Assembly (NCBI RefSeq): GCF_028368995.1
Contig: NZ_JAQNDL010000001.1
Coordinates: forward strand, 2,816,001 to 2,880,000
Direction of reading: 5' to 3'
Origin: Nannocystis bainbridge
Lineage (GTDB): Bacteria > Myxococcota_A > Polyangia > Nannocystales > Nannocystaceae
DNA length: 64,000 bases
The position numbers and the translations under genes were made by a program. Each line of letters starts with the position of its first letter. The stretch's first letter is position 1. The notes under the pieces are model-generated. The model saw nothing but the letters and a program-made list of their open reading frames with translations. It was not told where the DNA came from and did not search any database. Positions 1 to 8,344 of this stretch are shown here, piece after piece.

Positions 1-270
1 CTCGCCGATCTCCCCGTCACGAGCGATCCCCTCGGCACTTCACCGCTCTCCGCCGAGTCCCCCGCCAGCGACGATTCGCCGCCGCAGCCCCTCGCCGATC
101 TCCCCGTCACGAGCGATCCCCTCGCTACTTCACCGCTCTCCGCCGAGACCCCCGCCAGCGACGATTCGCCGCCGCAGCCCCTCGCCGACCTCAACGCCCC
201 GAGCGATCCTCTCGACACCGCACCGCTCTCTGCCGAGTCTCCCGCCGACGCCTTACCGCTCTCCGCCGAG
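1..270. repeat. 90-bp in-frame tandem repeat in the giant membrane protein gene
   Basis: Bases 1-90 and 91-180 are almost identical (differences near 135 and 148), and 181-270 is a diverged, partly deleted third copy. The 90-bp period equals 30 codons, so copy-number change would keep the frame. The array probably continues to the left of the window. Confidence 0.9.
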
Positions 271-3200
271 TCTCCTGCCAGCGACGATTCGCCGACGCAG
301 TCCCTCGCCGATCTGCCCGCCGCCTCGACCGGAGACGAAGACCTTTCGACTCCATCCCTCGAAGCTCTCACGATCGATCTCGATGCCGATCGAGAAGCAT
401 CCCGAGTCCTCGACGCCCTCGACAACAGCGACGTCCAATCCCCCGTCGCGCCCGACGATCCACACGCCGCGCAGAGCCTCGGCATCGACACCGATCCCTC
501 CATTGCGCCGGACGACCGAACAGCTTCGAGCGCTCACCACCCTCTCGGCATTTCCCCGCCCGCTCCCGCCGACGACCTCGCAGAAGTTCCTCGACCTGCC
601 GATTCCGCGGCAACCGCTCCTACCCCAGAGCCCGCGCACCCCGGCGATTCTTCCGCCCTCCCGCCGGGCGACGAACCCCCCTCCCGCCTCTCCGCCATCT
701 CCCCCCCGCGGCCGCCTCCGCACCGCGAGACGCCCCCTGCTCTCCCCTTCTCGGCCGTTCCGCCCGACTACGCCGACGACGAAGCATCGAAGCCTGGCGA
801 CTCGCTCACCTCCCTGACCAGCCTCGCCGCCCACGACCTGAGCCGGCCCTCGCGCCCCGCCGAAGCCACGGACCCCGCCGATTCCCTCACCGCCATCGGC
901 CTCCCTGCCGATTCCCTCACCGGCTTGCAATCGCACCACCTCGAGGCCGTCGACGCTTCCGCCTCCCTCGACCCGGCTGACTCGCTTACTGCCATCGCCG
1001 AGCTCGAGTCCAGCGATTCCGGCGCCTACGCGTCCCTCGACGCCGAAGCTCTCCCCAGCGCCCCCCCCGACTCGCTCACCGCCCTCGACCCCGCCGGCGC
1101 TGCCATCTCCTCGAGCGACCCCGCCGCCTCGCTCAACCCGGCTTCACCCGCCTCCAGCGACCCCCTCCCGAGCGAACCCTCCGACTCGCTCCCTGCCCCC
1201 GACAGCGCAGCCGACTCTCCGAGCGACCCCTCCGACTCGCTCCCCGCGCTCGCCTCCCAACATTCCGCCAGCCCCCCTCTCTCGAGCGACCCGCCCGACC
1301 CGCTCCTCGCCTCGCACGACTCCGCCAGCGCCGACTCGCGCCTCTCATCTTCTTCGCCAGAGTCCTCGCCCGGCGTCCTCGCCCCCCTGCCCGCCGCTCC
1401 CCGCGAATCACACGAACCCGCCAGCGCCTCCTCTGCCTCGCACACCGCCCCGTCCGACGCGACCCCCCTCTCGCGCCTCCTCTCGGCCGCCCTGCCCCCG
1501 CAGGACCCTTCTCCTGCCGAGTCCCTCACCTCTCTCGCCGTCCTCGACGACGACGACGACGAAGGCGACCCTGAGACCCCGACGCCGCCTCCGCGGCCCG
1601 CCCGGCTGCTCTCCTACCTCATCGACGAAGACGCCGACGAATCGACCGCCCCTCCGCGCCTCGAATCGACCCTCGCCGCCCCCCAGCCCGATCAATCGAT
1701 CGTCAGCGACGCCGCCCATCGCTCCTCCGATCCGCCTCTGCTCGTCCAGCCGCCGATGTTGCCCGCGCTCGAGGACGCAGCCCCCCTCTATCGCTTGAGC
1801 GCCCCCCCACAGCCCGTCCAGGACGGCCCGCTGATCCTCAGCATCCCCCTCGTCGATCTCACCGCGACTGCCACTGCTCCGTACGGCGACGACGCCCTCC
1901 TCGACGACGCACGCGCCGCCCCACCCGGGCCCGCCCCGCGCCCCGAGTCACGGCCCTCCGTCCGCCAGCCGCCGCGCCCGCCCTCCGCCGGAGCCCCGCG
2001 CGCGACCTCTCGCCCCGCCTCCGCCCCGCTCCCCGAAGCCCCGGTCCCCGGAGCCCCGCGCGCGACCTCTCGCCCCGCCTCCGCCCCGCTCCCCGAAGCC
2101 CCCGCCTCCGCCCCGCACCCATCCTCCCATTCCCTCGGCACCACCATCACCACCGAGTCGCAGCCCGCCCCCGAATCCTCGCCCTCTCCCGCCCCCGTCG
2201 ATTCGCCGGCTCAGCCTCAGCCCTCCCGCGAATCGCTCGACTCCCACGATTCCACCCCCCAGCCACCGCCCACCGAATCCTCGAGCCACGATTCGCCGCT
2301 CGCCTCGGCCCTCCCGCGCTGGTCCGCCCCTCACCTCATCCCCTCGCCGGTCCCGCTCCTCACCCCCACCACGCCGACCGGCGCCCCCTCCGCCTGGATC
2401 CTTCCCCACCCGATCCTCGCCAAGCCCGGCCCTGCAGGCCCGCTCCCGCCGATCACCAATCCGTACCCGCGGCCCTTCATTCCGCCCGGCACCCTCGCTG
2501 CCATCGGTCTAGCCAATCGGCCCGGCCCTGCCGTCATTCCCGGCGCTGGCCCGACGCACACCCCACAGCCGCTCGTCACGCCGATCGTCATTCAGCAGCC
2601 TCCCGCGCCCCCCGAGCCCACCGCCCTCCCCGACCTCGGCCTGCTCACCCCTCCCGAGCCCGACGCCCCGCGCGGCGAGGCCCCTTCTCTCGTCCCCGAG
2701 CTCGAAGTCCTGCTGCGCGACGCCGCCATCCCGAGCCCGCGCCGGCGCGAGGGCTCCGCCCCGCTGGTCGCCCCCGCCCGCCGCGAGCCCTCGAGCGCCC
2801 ACGCCGTCCCCACCTCCCTCGCCCGCCGCGAGCCCTCGAGCGCCCACGCCGTCCCCACCTCGCTCACCCGCCGCGAGCCCTCGAGCGCCCACGCCGCTCC
2901 TGCCCTCGTCCCCACCCTCGACGCCCTCGAATTCGACTCGCCCGGCGGCCCGCGCCCCAAGCGGTCGCTGCCCAACCTCATCCCCGAGCCTGGCACGCCG
3001 ATCACCGTCAGCCTCGACCGCCCGCTCGCCGACATCCCGCGGCGCGCCTCGCTGCTGCCCAACCTGATCCCCGAGCCCGGCGCCACCACCCCGCAGCCGT
3101 TCGAGCGCCCCCTGCTGCTCTCGGACCCTGCCCGCCGCGATCCGCCCGCCGGCGACACGCCTGTCCCCAGGGACATATCACCTGTCTCTCGGGACATCCC

Positions 3201-5418
3201 GCTCGTCCTCCGCGACACCTTGCTCGACCCGCGCGAGACGGTCCCTGGCCCCCGCGACACACCTGTCCTCAAGGACATCTCATCCGCGCCCACGCAGGGC
3301 CTCCCGTCCCTCCTGCGCATGGGCCTCGCCGTCACCCAGCCCGCCGCCGTCAAGCCTGCCCCGGCCCAGCCGACCAACCTCCCGCCGCCTCGCCTGCCGC
3401 CGCTGCGCCTGGCCCCGAGCACGCGCGACCGCTGGCTGAGGCTCGGCGTCGTGCTCGCCGCCCTCGCCTTCCTCGGCGCCGTCGCCTCGCGCCTCCTCTT
3501 CCGCGGCGACGCGGCCGGGGTCGAAGGGCGCGCTGGCGATGCACCCCCCGCCGAGCCGCCCAGCCAGCCCCCGCCCGCGCCGCCCGTCGTCCCGCCCGAG
3601 CCGCGCGAGCCCGCCGTCGTCACCCCGCCCGCGCTCGCTCTCGGTGATTGCCCCGACGCCCCCGATCCCGCGATCGGCCTGCTCGTCGCCCCCTTCGCCC
3701 CGCTCGCCGGCGAGCCGCTGCGGATCTTCGCCGCCACCCTCGCCGACGACATCTCGCTCGACCTCCACCTGCTCGCCCCTGACGCCCCCGGCCGCGCGCT
3801 CGACGTGCGCGTCCACCTCGGCACCCCGTCCTCCGCCGTCGCCGAGTACACCCCCGCGGTCGCCGGCGAGTACACCGTCGCCGTCGTCCGCGACGGTCGC
3901 CCCGTCACCTGCTCCAAAGTACAGGTCCTCACCGAGCCGCCGCAGCGGCCCCCGTTCGCCGCCAAGGGCCGCGCCTGGGCGGTCGAGCGGGCCTGGAGCC
4001 CCGCCGAGGAGGCCCTCTACAGCGCCTGGGTGCGCCAGCTTTTCACCGCCGACCCCGCCGGCCTCGCTCGCCTCGACGTCGCCACCACCGACCCCGCGCG
4101 CAACCTCCTCCACGACGCGCTCGGCCTCCGCGAAGATCGGGCCGACAACCCGCTCGCCCTCCGCCTCGATCCCGACGGCGCCGACCTCCCCTACGTCGTG
4201 CGCGCCTACTGGTCGTGGAAGCGCCGGCTCCCGTTCGCCTATCGCAAGTGCCAGCGCGGCGGCGAGGGCAAGGCTCCGCGCTGCGGCGAGGCCCGCACCA
4301 ACCTCGAGCCCGGCTCCGGCTTCACCATGCCCGCGACCGAGCTCGCGCGGGTCCAGCGGTTCCTCCACCGCAACCTCGGCTGGGGCGTGCACGCCGGCAA
4401 TCCGCGCACCGCCGTCACCGACTCCGTCTCCGATCTCTACCCCGTGCGCCTCGACCATCGCGGCCTGCGACCCGGCGCCGTTTATGCCGACCCGTACGGC
4501 CGCGTCTTCCTGATCGTCGACCTCGTGTCCGCTCACGGCGACGGGCCCGGCGCGCTGCTGGCCGTCGATGGCGGGCCTGACGGCAGCATCGTCCCGCGCC
4601 AGTTCTGGGAGGGCCTGTTCCTGTGGGACACCGCGCCCGAGCATGGCGGCGTCGGCTTCAAGCAGTTCCGCCCGGTCGTGCGCCAGCCCGGCGGCGGCCT
4701 GGTCCAGCTCGACAACGCCGCGCTGCTCGAAGCACCTGACCTCGGGGACATCTGGACCGGCCACGCCGAGCTGGCCGGCACCGCCTTTTACGACGCCGTC
4801 ACCGCCCTGCTCGAGCCGCCGCCGTGGGACGCCTCGCGGCGGCAGCGCGAGGCCGTCGCCGCCTTCGCCGAGCTCGCGCGCGAGCGCATCGACCCGGTCG
4901 CGCGCGCCGCCGAGTTCGCCCGCGATCGCAAGCGGGCGATCGCCATGCCGAAGGGCTGGCAGGTGTTCGAGGCCACCGGCGCGTGGGAGAGCTACTCGAC
5001 CCCCGGCCGCGACCTCCGCCTCCTGCTCGCCCTCGACGTCGTGCGCGGCCTGCCCGACCGCGTGCGCGAGCGACCCAACCTCTACGCCACCGACGGCGAC
5101 CCCGAGGCCCGCGCCCGCGCCCTCGAAGGTGAGCTCGAGGCCCTGCTGCGCGACCCGCAATACGCCATCACCTACACCCGCAGCGACGGCAGCCCGTGGA
5201 CCCTCCACCTGCGCGACCTCGTCGACCGCGAGGCCGCGCTCGAGGCCGCCTACAACCCCAACGACTGCCCCGAGCTGCGCTGGGGCGCCCCCGAGGGCAG
5301 CGACGAGCTCTCGACCTGCAGCTTCCGCGCCCCCGCCGACCAGCGCGCCCGCATGAATGCCTATCGCCCCTGGCTGCACGAGCGCCGCCCGCCCCTGCGC
5401 GGCGACAAGAAGCCCTGA
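1..5418 (+). CDS. giant low-complexity single-pass membrane protein, 5' end outside window
   Basis: The frame is open from base 1 with no stop, so the gene starts upstream and about 1805 residues are visible. Residues 1-1140 are Pro/Ala/Ser/Asp-rich, probably disordered, and contain internal repeats: a 30-residue unit at residues 1-80, an 18-residue block twice (bases 1991-2101, period 60 bp), and a 15-residue unit containing RREPSSAHA three times (bases 2776-2905). One transmembrane helix follows at about residues 1145-1167 (WLRLGVVLAALAFLGAV). The C-terminal 600 residues look folded, first a beta-rich segment (about 1210-1310), then an alpha/beta region rich in Trp, Arg and Tyr. I do not recognise this domain. 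The expected topology is a cytoplasmic N-terminus with a periplasmic C-terminal domain. Bases 3160-3279 carry CATG-type modules translated as PRDI/SRDI/LKDI. The reading frame is secure; the function is unknown. Confidence 0.8.
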   Translation, partial: LADLPVTSDPLGTSPLSAESPASDDSPPQPLADLPVTSDPLATSPLSAETPASDDSPPQPLADLNAPSDPLDTAPLSAESPADALPLSAESPASDDSPTQSLADLPAASTGDEDLSTPSLEALTIDLDADREASRVLDALDNSDVQSPVAPDDPHAAQSLGIDTDPSIAPDDRTASSAHHPLGISPPAPADDLAEVPRPADSAATAPTPEPAHPGDSSALPPGDEPPSRLSAISPPRPPPHRETPPALPFSAVPPDYADDEASKPGDSLTSLTSLAAHDLSRPSRPAEATDPADSLTAIGLPADSLTGLQSHHLEAVDASASLDPADSLTAIAELESSDSGAYASLDAEALPSAPPDSLTALDPAGAAISSSDPAASLNPASPASSDPLPSEPSDSLPAPDSAADSPSDPSDSLPALASQHSASPPLSSDPPDPLLASHDSASADSRLSSSSPESSPGVLAPLPAAPRESHEPASASSASHTAPSDATPLSRLLSAALPPQDPSPAESLTSLAVLDDDDDEGDPETPTPPPRPARLLSYLIDEDADESTAPPRLESTLAAPQPDQSIVSDAAHRSSDPPLLVQPPMLPALEDAAPLYRLSAPPQPVQDGPLILSIPLVDLTATATAPYGDDALLDDARAAPPGPAPRPESRPSVRQPPRPPSAGAPRATSRPASAPLPEAPVPGAPRATSRPASAPLPEAPASAPHPSSHSLGTTITTESQPAPESSPSPAPVDSPAQPQPSRESLDSHDSTPQPPPTESSSHDSPLASALPRWSAPHLIPSPVPLLTPTTPTGAPSAWILPHPILAKPGPAGPLPPITNPYPRPFIPPGTLAAIGLANRPGPAVIPGAGPTHTPQPLVTPIVIQQPPAPPEPTALPDLGLLTPPEPDAPRGEAPSLVPELEVLLRDAAIPSPRRREGSAPLVAPARREPSSAHAVPTSLARREPSSAHAVPTSLTRREPSSAHAAPALVPTLDALEFDSPGGPRPKRSLPNLIPEPGTPITVSLDRPLADIPRRASLLPNLIPEPGATTPQPFERPLLLSDPARRDPPAGDTPVPRDISPVSRDIPLVLRDTLLDPRETVPGPRDTPVLKDISSAPTQGLPSLLRMGLAVTQPAAVKPAPAQPTNLPPPRLPPLRLAPSTRDRWLRLGVVLAALAFLGAVASRLLFRGDAAGVEGRAGDAPPAEPPSQPPPAPPVVPPEPREPAVVTPPALALGDCPDAPDPAIGLLVAPFAPLAGEPLRIFAATLADDISLDLHLLAPDAPGRALDVRVHLGTPSSAVAEYTPAVAGEYTVAVVRDGRPVTCSKVQVLTEPPQRPPFAAKGRAWAVERAWSPAEEALYSAWVRQLFTADPAGLARLDVATTDPARNLLHDALGLREDRADNPLALRLDPDGADLPYVVRAYWSWKRRLPFAYRKCQRGGEGKAPRCGEARTNLEPGSGFTMPATELARVQRFLHRNLGWGVHAGNPRTAVTDSVSDLYPVRLDHRGLRPGAVYADPYGRVFLIVDLVSAHGDGPGALLAVDGGPDGSIVPRQFWEGLFLWDTAPEHGGVGFKQFRPVVRQPGGGLVQLDNAALLEAPDLGDIWTGHAELAGTAFYDAVTALLEPPPWDASRRQREAVAAFAELARERIDPVARAAEFARDRKRAIAMPKGWQVFEATGAWESYSTPGRDLRLLLALDVVRGLPDRVRERPNLYATDGDPEARARALEGELEALLRDPQYAITYTRSDGSPWTLHLRDLVDREAALEAAYNPNDCPELRWGAPEGSDELSTCSFRAPADQRARMNAYRPWLHERRPPLRGDKKP
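3160..3279. repeat. CATG-type 14-bp modules read in-frame
   Basis: CCTG at 3160 and CATA at 3174, CCTG at 3181 and CATC at 3195, and CCTG at 3262 and CATC at 3276 are each 14 bp apart with connectors such as TCCCCAGGGA. They lie inside the disordered part of the giant membrane protein and encode repeated (P/S/L)(R/K)DI tetrapeptides. Confidence 0.75.
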
Positions 5419-5440
5419 GGCCGCGCCGACCGGCTGAGCG

Positions 5441-5486
5441 CATGTCCCATAGGACATGTTTCATTGAACATGCTCGATGGGACATC
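5441..5486. repeat. CATG 14-bp phased array just after a stop codon
   Basis: CATG occurs at 5441, 5455 and 5469, with CATC at 5483, each exactly 14 bp apart. Connectors are TCCCATAGGA, TTTCATTGAA and CTCGATGGGA. The first two close small hairpins (TCC/GGA and TT/AA arms flanked by CATG). The array starts 22 bp after the preceding stop codon. Confidence 0.9.
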
Positions 5487-5494
5487 GACGCCGC

Positions 5495-5910
5495 GCCGAC
5501 GCCGGTACCTGTGCGTCCGCGCGGCCGAATCCCCTGCGACTTTTTTTAAAGAAAATGCCCGATTGGACATGTCACCCACGCTGCCCGACGCCGGCACCCG
5601 TGCGTCCGCGCGGTCGAAATTCCCTGCGACACGCTTTATAGGACATGCTCGATGGGACATGTAAAACACTGGCCGACGCCGGCACCTGTGCGTCCGCGCG
5701 GCCCAATCCCCTGCAACATTCTTCAGAAAATGCTCGATTGGACATGTCACCCACGCTGGCCGGCGCCGGCACCTGCGCGCCCTCGCGGGAGAATTCTCCT
5801 TCAACATGTCTCCTAGGACATGCTCGATGGGACATATAAAAAACCCTGGCCGGCGCCGAACCTGCGCGCCCGCGTGGTCGAATCCCATCACATGTCCCCT
5901 GGGACATCGC
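5495..5910. repeat. five-copy ~88-bp tandem repeat containing CATG hairpins
   Basis: A GC-rich block with core GNCGCCGGNACCTG recurs with its left edge at 5498, 5587, 5675, 5762 and 5852 (spacings 89, 88, 87 and 90). Between these blocks sit CATG modules, for example CATG at 5643/5657 and at 5805/5819/5833, with connectors CTCGATGGGA and TCTCCTAGGA. A/T runs occur near 5541-5556 and 5837-5844. No convincing coding sequence was seen. The array looks like a composite repeat in which the short hairpin modules were amplified with their flank. Confidence 0.85.
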
Positions 5911-6220
5911 CATCCGACAAGCCCTCGAGGTCGCCGCTCGCGAGCCGCTCCCGCCGGCCCGCCGCTCCAGCCTCGACGCGCGCCTGCGAGCCGTCCGCGA
6001 CCGTCGCCGCGCCGCCGGCCGAACCGCAGGTCACCCACCCATCATTCTCCCGCGCGCGAACCCACTCCCCCGAGCCCCCGTCGCCGAGCGATTTCGTCGC
6101 CGCGCACGTCTCCACTCGTGCAACCGTCAATCGGCACACCGTTCCGCGCGCCCGCGCCGGCTTCCGTCACGCCCTCCTTCCTGGCACCCTCTTAAAAAGT
6201 AACAAGCATACGCGCCTGGT
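5911..6220. other. intergenic, no gene seen
   Basis: GC-rich sequence between the tandem-repeat array and the next gene. Open frames cross it but none has convincing protein-like composition. The last 30 bases become A/T-richer (TTAAAAAGTAAC near 6192), which may be promoter sequence for the next gene. Confidence 0.4.
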
Positions 6221-6231
6221 AGGAGGCCGCC

Positions 6232-7290
6232 GTGTTCGACTCTGTCGTCCTCGACATCGCCATCGGACTGATCTTCGTGTTCCTCGCCACCAGCCTGGCG
6301 ATCACCGCCGGCAACGAGCTGCTGGCCTCGCTCTTCAAGTGGCGCGCCAAGGACCTCGCCGCCGGCCTGCGCCTGCTCGTCGGCCGCGAGGACGGCGAAG
6401 CCCGGACCGGCCAGCCCGACATCACCCGCGCCCTTTATCAGCACCCGCTGCTGCGCGGCCTCCACCGCGACGCCGCCACTGGTGGCGACAGCAAGGCCCC
6501 CTCCTACATCCCGCCGCGCATGTTCGCCATGGCGCTGCTCGACATCGCCTTGCGCCCGGCTGACGGCACCGGCCAGCTCGTCGCCGGCAACATCGCCGAG
6601 ATGCGGGCCCAGATCGAGTCGAAGCGCCCCGAGCTCGGCAATCGCGTCACCGACACCCTGCTGACATTCGTCAATCACGCCGAGATCGACGCCCGCACCG
6701 CCGTCAACCAGCTCGACCATCTTCAGCGCGACGTCGAGACCTGGTTCAACGCCGGCATGGGCCGCGTCAGCGAGGTCTACCGTCGACGGGCCCAGCTGTG
6801 GAGCACCCTCCTGGCCTTCTTCTTCGTCGCCGCCCTCAACCTCGACGCCATCCGGATCACCCGCTCGCTCGCCAACGACCCGGTCCTCCGCGCCTCGCTC
6901 ATCGCCCAGGCCACCGAGGCCGTCAAGCAGGAGACCCCGCCCGCGCAGCCCACCCCGGCCGCCGCCCCGCCGCGGGCCGGTCTGCCCAGCGCTCCCGCCG
7001 AGACCGCCCCCTCGGCCACCGCCGGCGCCTTGCGGCAATTGCAGACCGACATCGGTACCATCAATCAACTGGGCATCCCCGTCGGCTGGGAAGACAACCC
7101 GCCCCAGCCCAGCACCTGGTGGTGGATCAACAAGGTCCTCGGCCTGCTGCTCACCGGCCTCGCCGCCTCGCTCGGCGCCCCCTTCTGGTTCGACGTGCTC
7201 AAGAAGGTCAGCAGCCTTCGCGCCGCCGGTCGCATGCCGCCCCCGCCCGACACCACCAACCCCCGCCGCGATCCACCCGACCCCGCCTGA
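6232..7290 (+). CDS. conserved three-helix membrane protein of unknown function
   Basis: 352 residues from a GTG start preceded by a strong ribosome-binding site, AGGAGG at 6221. An N-terminal helix (about residues 7-30, IGLIFVFLATSLAI) is followed by a soluble helical region. A second helix lies at about 185-205 (LWSTLLAFFFVAALNL) and a third at about 300-325 in the C-terminal segment, which contains LGLLLTGLAASLGAPFWFD. A Pro/Ala-rich stretch separates helices two and three. The arrangement, the opening LDIAIGLIFVF and the ending GAPFWFDVLKK resemble an unnamed family found in diverse bacteria; this is recalled rather than searched. No catalytic motif was seen. It stands alone, with the next gene 41 bp downstream on the same strand. 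Confidence 0.8.
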   Translation: MFDSVVLDIAIGLIFVFLATSLAITAGNELLASLFKWRAKDLAAGLRLLVGREDGEARTGQPDITRALYQHPLLRGLHRDAATGGDSKAPSYIPPRMFAMALLDIALRPADGTGQLVAGNIAEMRAQIESKRPELGNRVTDTLLTFVNHAEIDARTAVNQLDHLQRDVETWFNAGMGRVSEVYRRRAQLWSTLLAFFFVAALNLDAIRITRSLANDPVLRASLIAQATEAVKQETPPAQPTPAAAPPRAGLPSAPAETAPSATAGALRQLQTDIGTINQLGIPVGWEDNPPQPSTWWWINKVLGLLLTGLAASLGAPFWFDVLKKVSSLRAAGRMPPPPDTTNPRRDPPDPA

Positions 7291-7331
7291 ATCGACGCGC
7301 TCGTGAGCCCCCCACCCCGCGGAACCAACGC

Positions 7332-8009
7332 ATGACCATGTCGCCCCTCTCCCGTCCGTGGCGCCACCTGCCGCTCTTCGCGTGCGTGCTGGCCGGCTGC
7401 CCGCAGGTCTACACCCAGGGCACCACCACCGAGGCCGGCACCTCCACCGGCGAGCCCGCCACCACGGAGCCCGCCGACCCGAGCGCCAGCGGTACCACTC
7501 TCGGTTCGACCGCCGGCGAGCCCACCACCACGACCACCGGCCCCGTCGACCCCACCACGGGCGAGCCCGCCACCACCGACGAGCCCGCGACGACCGCCAC
7601 CTCCACCACCGGCGACGACACGACCACCACCGGCACCACCGGCACCACCGGCGAGCCCGACCCGGGCCTCATGGGCGAATGGGGCCACGCCTGCGAGAGC
7701 GACGACGACTGCGCCGCGATCCTCGGCGACAAGGCCGTGTGCATGACCGACATCCTCGGCTTCTACACATTGCCCGGCGGCTACTGCACCAAGGAGTGCA
7801 CCCTCCCCGACGCCATGACCTTCTATCAGCCCGGCAACCCCACCTGCGCCCCCGATGCCATGTGCATCGGCGCCTCCGGCTACTTCGAGGCCTGCGCCAT
7901 CGAATGCACCGAGAACAGCCAATGCCCCCGCGAGGGCTACGAGTGCCGCCTGCTGCCCCAGATCGGTCAACCCGGCGACCCGCTGTTCTGCCTGATGATC
8001 GACGAATGA
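7332..8009 (+). CDS. Cys-rich lipoprotein with Thr-rich linker
   Basis: 225 residues. A lipoprotein signal (LFACVLAGC, Cys about residue 24) is followed by a linker of about 80 residues made of T, G, E and P (repeated TTTGEP-like steps). A compact C-terminal domain with about 12 Cys follows (HACESDDDC, GYCTKECT, ACAIECTENSQCP), probably disulfide-bonded at the cell surface. The start is the first ATG with a suitable hydrophobic leader. The last codons, ending FCLMIDE, and the stop lie in the first copy of a three-copy tandem repeat that continues downstream. The specific function is unknown. Confidence 0.8.
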   Translation: MTMSPLSRPWRHLPLFACVLAGCPQVYTQGTTTEAGTSTGEPATTEPADPSASGTTLGSTAGEPTTTTTGPVDPTTGEPATTDEPATTATSTTGDDTTTTGTTGTTGEPDPGLMGEWGHACESDDDCAAILGDKAVCMTDILGFYTLPGGYCTKECTLPDAMTFYQPGNPTCAPDAMCIGASGYFEACAIECTENSQCPREGYECRLLPQIGQPGDPLFCLMIDE

Positions 8010-8222
8010 TTCTTCAAATAATGCTTCCCGCTGGCACGGCGCAGGCTCCCTGCATCTCGCCATCGTTCTGCCTGATGATCGACGAATGATCCTGTAGTCC
8101 ATGCCTCCGCCTGCATGGCGCAGGCTCCTTGCATCTCGCCATCGTTCTGCCTGACGATCGACGAATGATCCTGTAGTCAATGCCTCCGCCTGCATGGCGC
8201 AGGCGCCCTGCATCTCGCCCTC
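7986..8222. repeat. three-copy ~80-bp tandem duplication spanning the 3' end of a gene
   Basis: Copies begin TTCTGCCTGA at 7986, 8066 and 8145 (periods 80 and 79) and run into GCATCTCGCC. Copy 1 contains the last seven codons and stop of the upstream lipoprotein gene; copies 2 and 3 repeat that tail in noncoding DNA. Copies 2 and 3 are closer to each other than to copy 1. The period is not a multiple of three, so this is a tandem duplication rather than a protein repeat. Confidence 0.9.
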
Positions 8223-8331
8223 TCGTGTCGACGGACACGCGCGGAATCGGTGACCCGGTCGATCTTCGTGCATCGTCGGCGTCGGCGCGGCACGACCCGG
8301 GCGCCCCGATGCCAAATCGGCGAGATGCGGG

Positions 8332-8337
8332 TAGCCT
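8332..8337 (+). promoter_or_regulatory. -10-like TAGCCT, leaderless-type spacing
   Basis: TAGCCT ends 7 nt before the GTG at 8345. That spacing would place the transcription start at the start codon. It recurs before at least eight other genes here and is why 8345 was chosen as the start. Confidence 0.5.
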
Positions 8338-8344
8338 GCTCGCC

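Noticed and set aside
3280..5457. Long minus-strand open frame opposite the giant membrane protein
   Set aside because: Gly/Val/Ala/Arg-rich composition typical of antisense shadows in GC-rich DNA; the plus-strand frame has a membrane helix and protein-like periplasmic domain.
5441..5910. CRISPR array
   Set aside because: Repeats here are either 4-bp anchors at 14-bp steps or an ~88-bp tandem unit. Neither has the 23-47-bp repeats with unique 25-40-bp spacers of CRISPR, and no cas gene is in the window.
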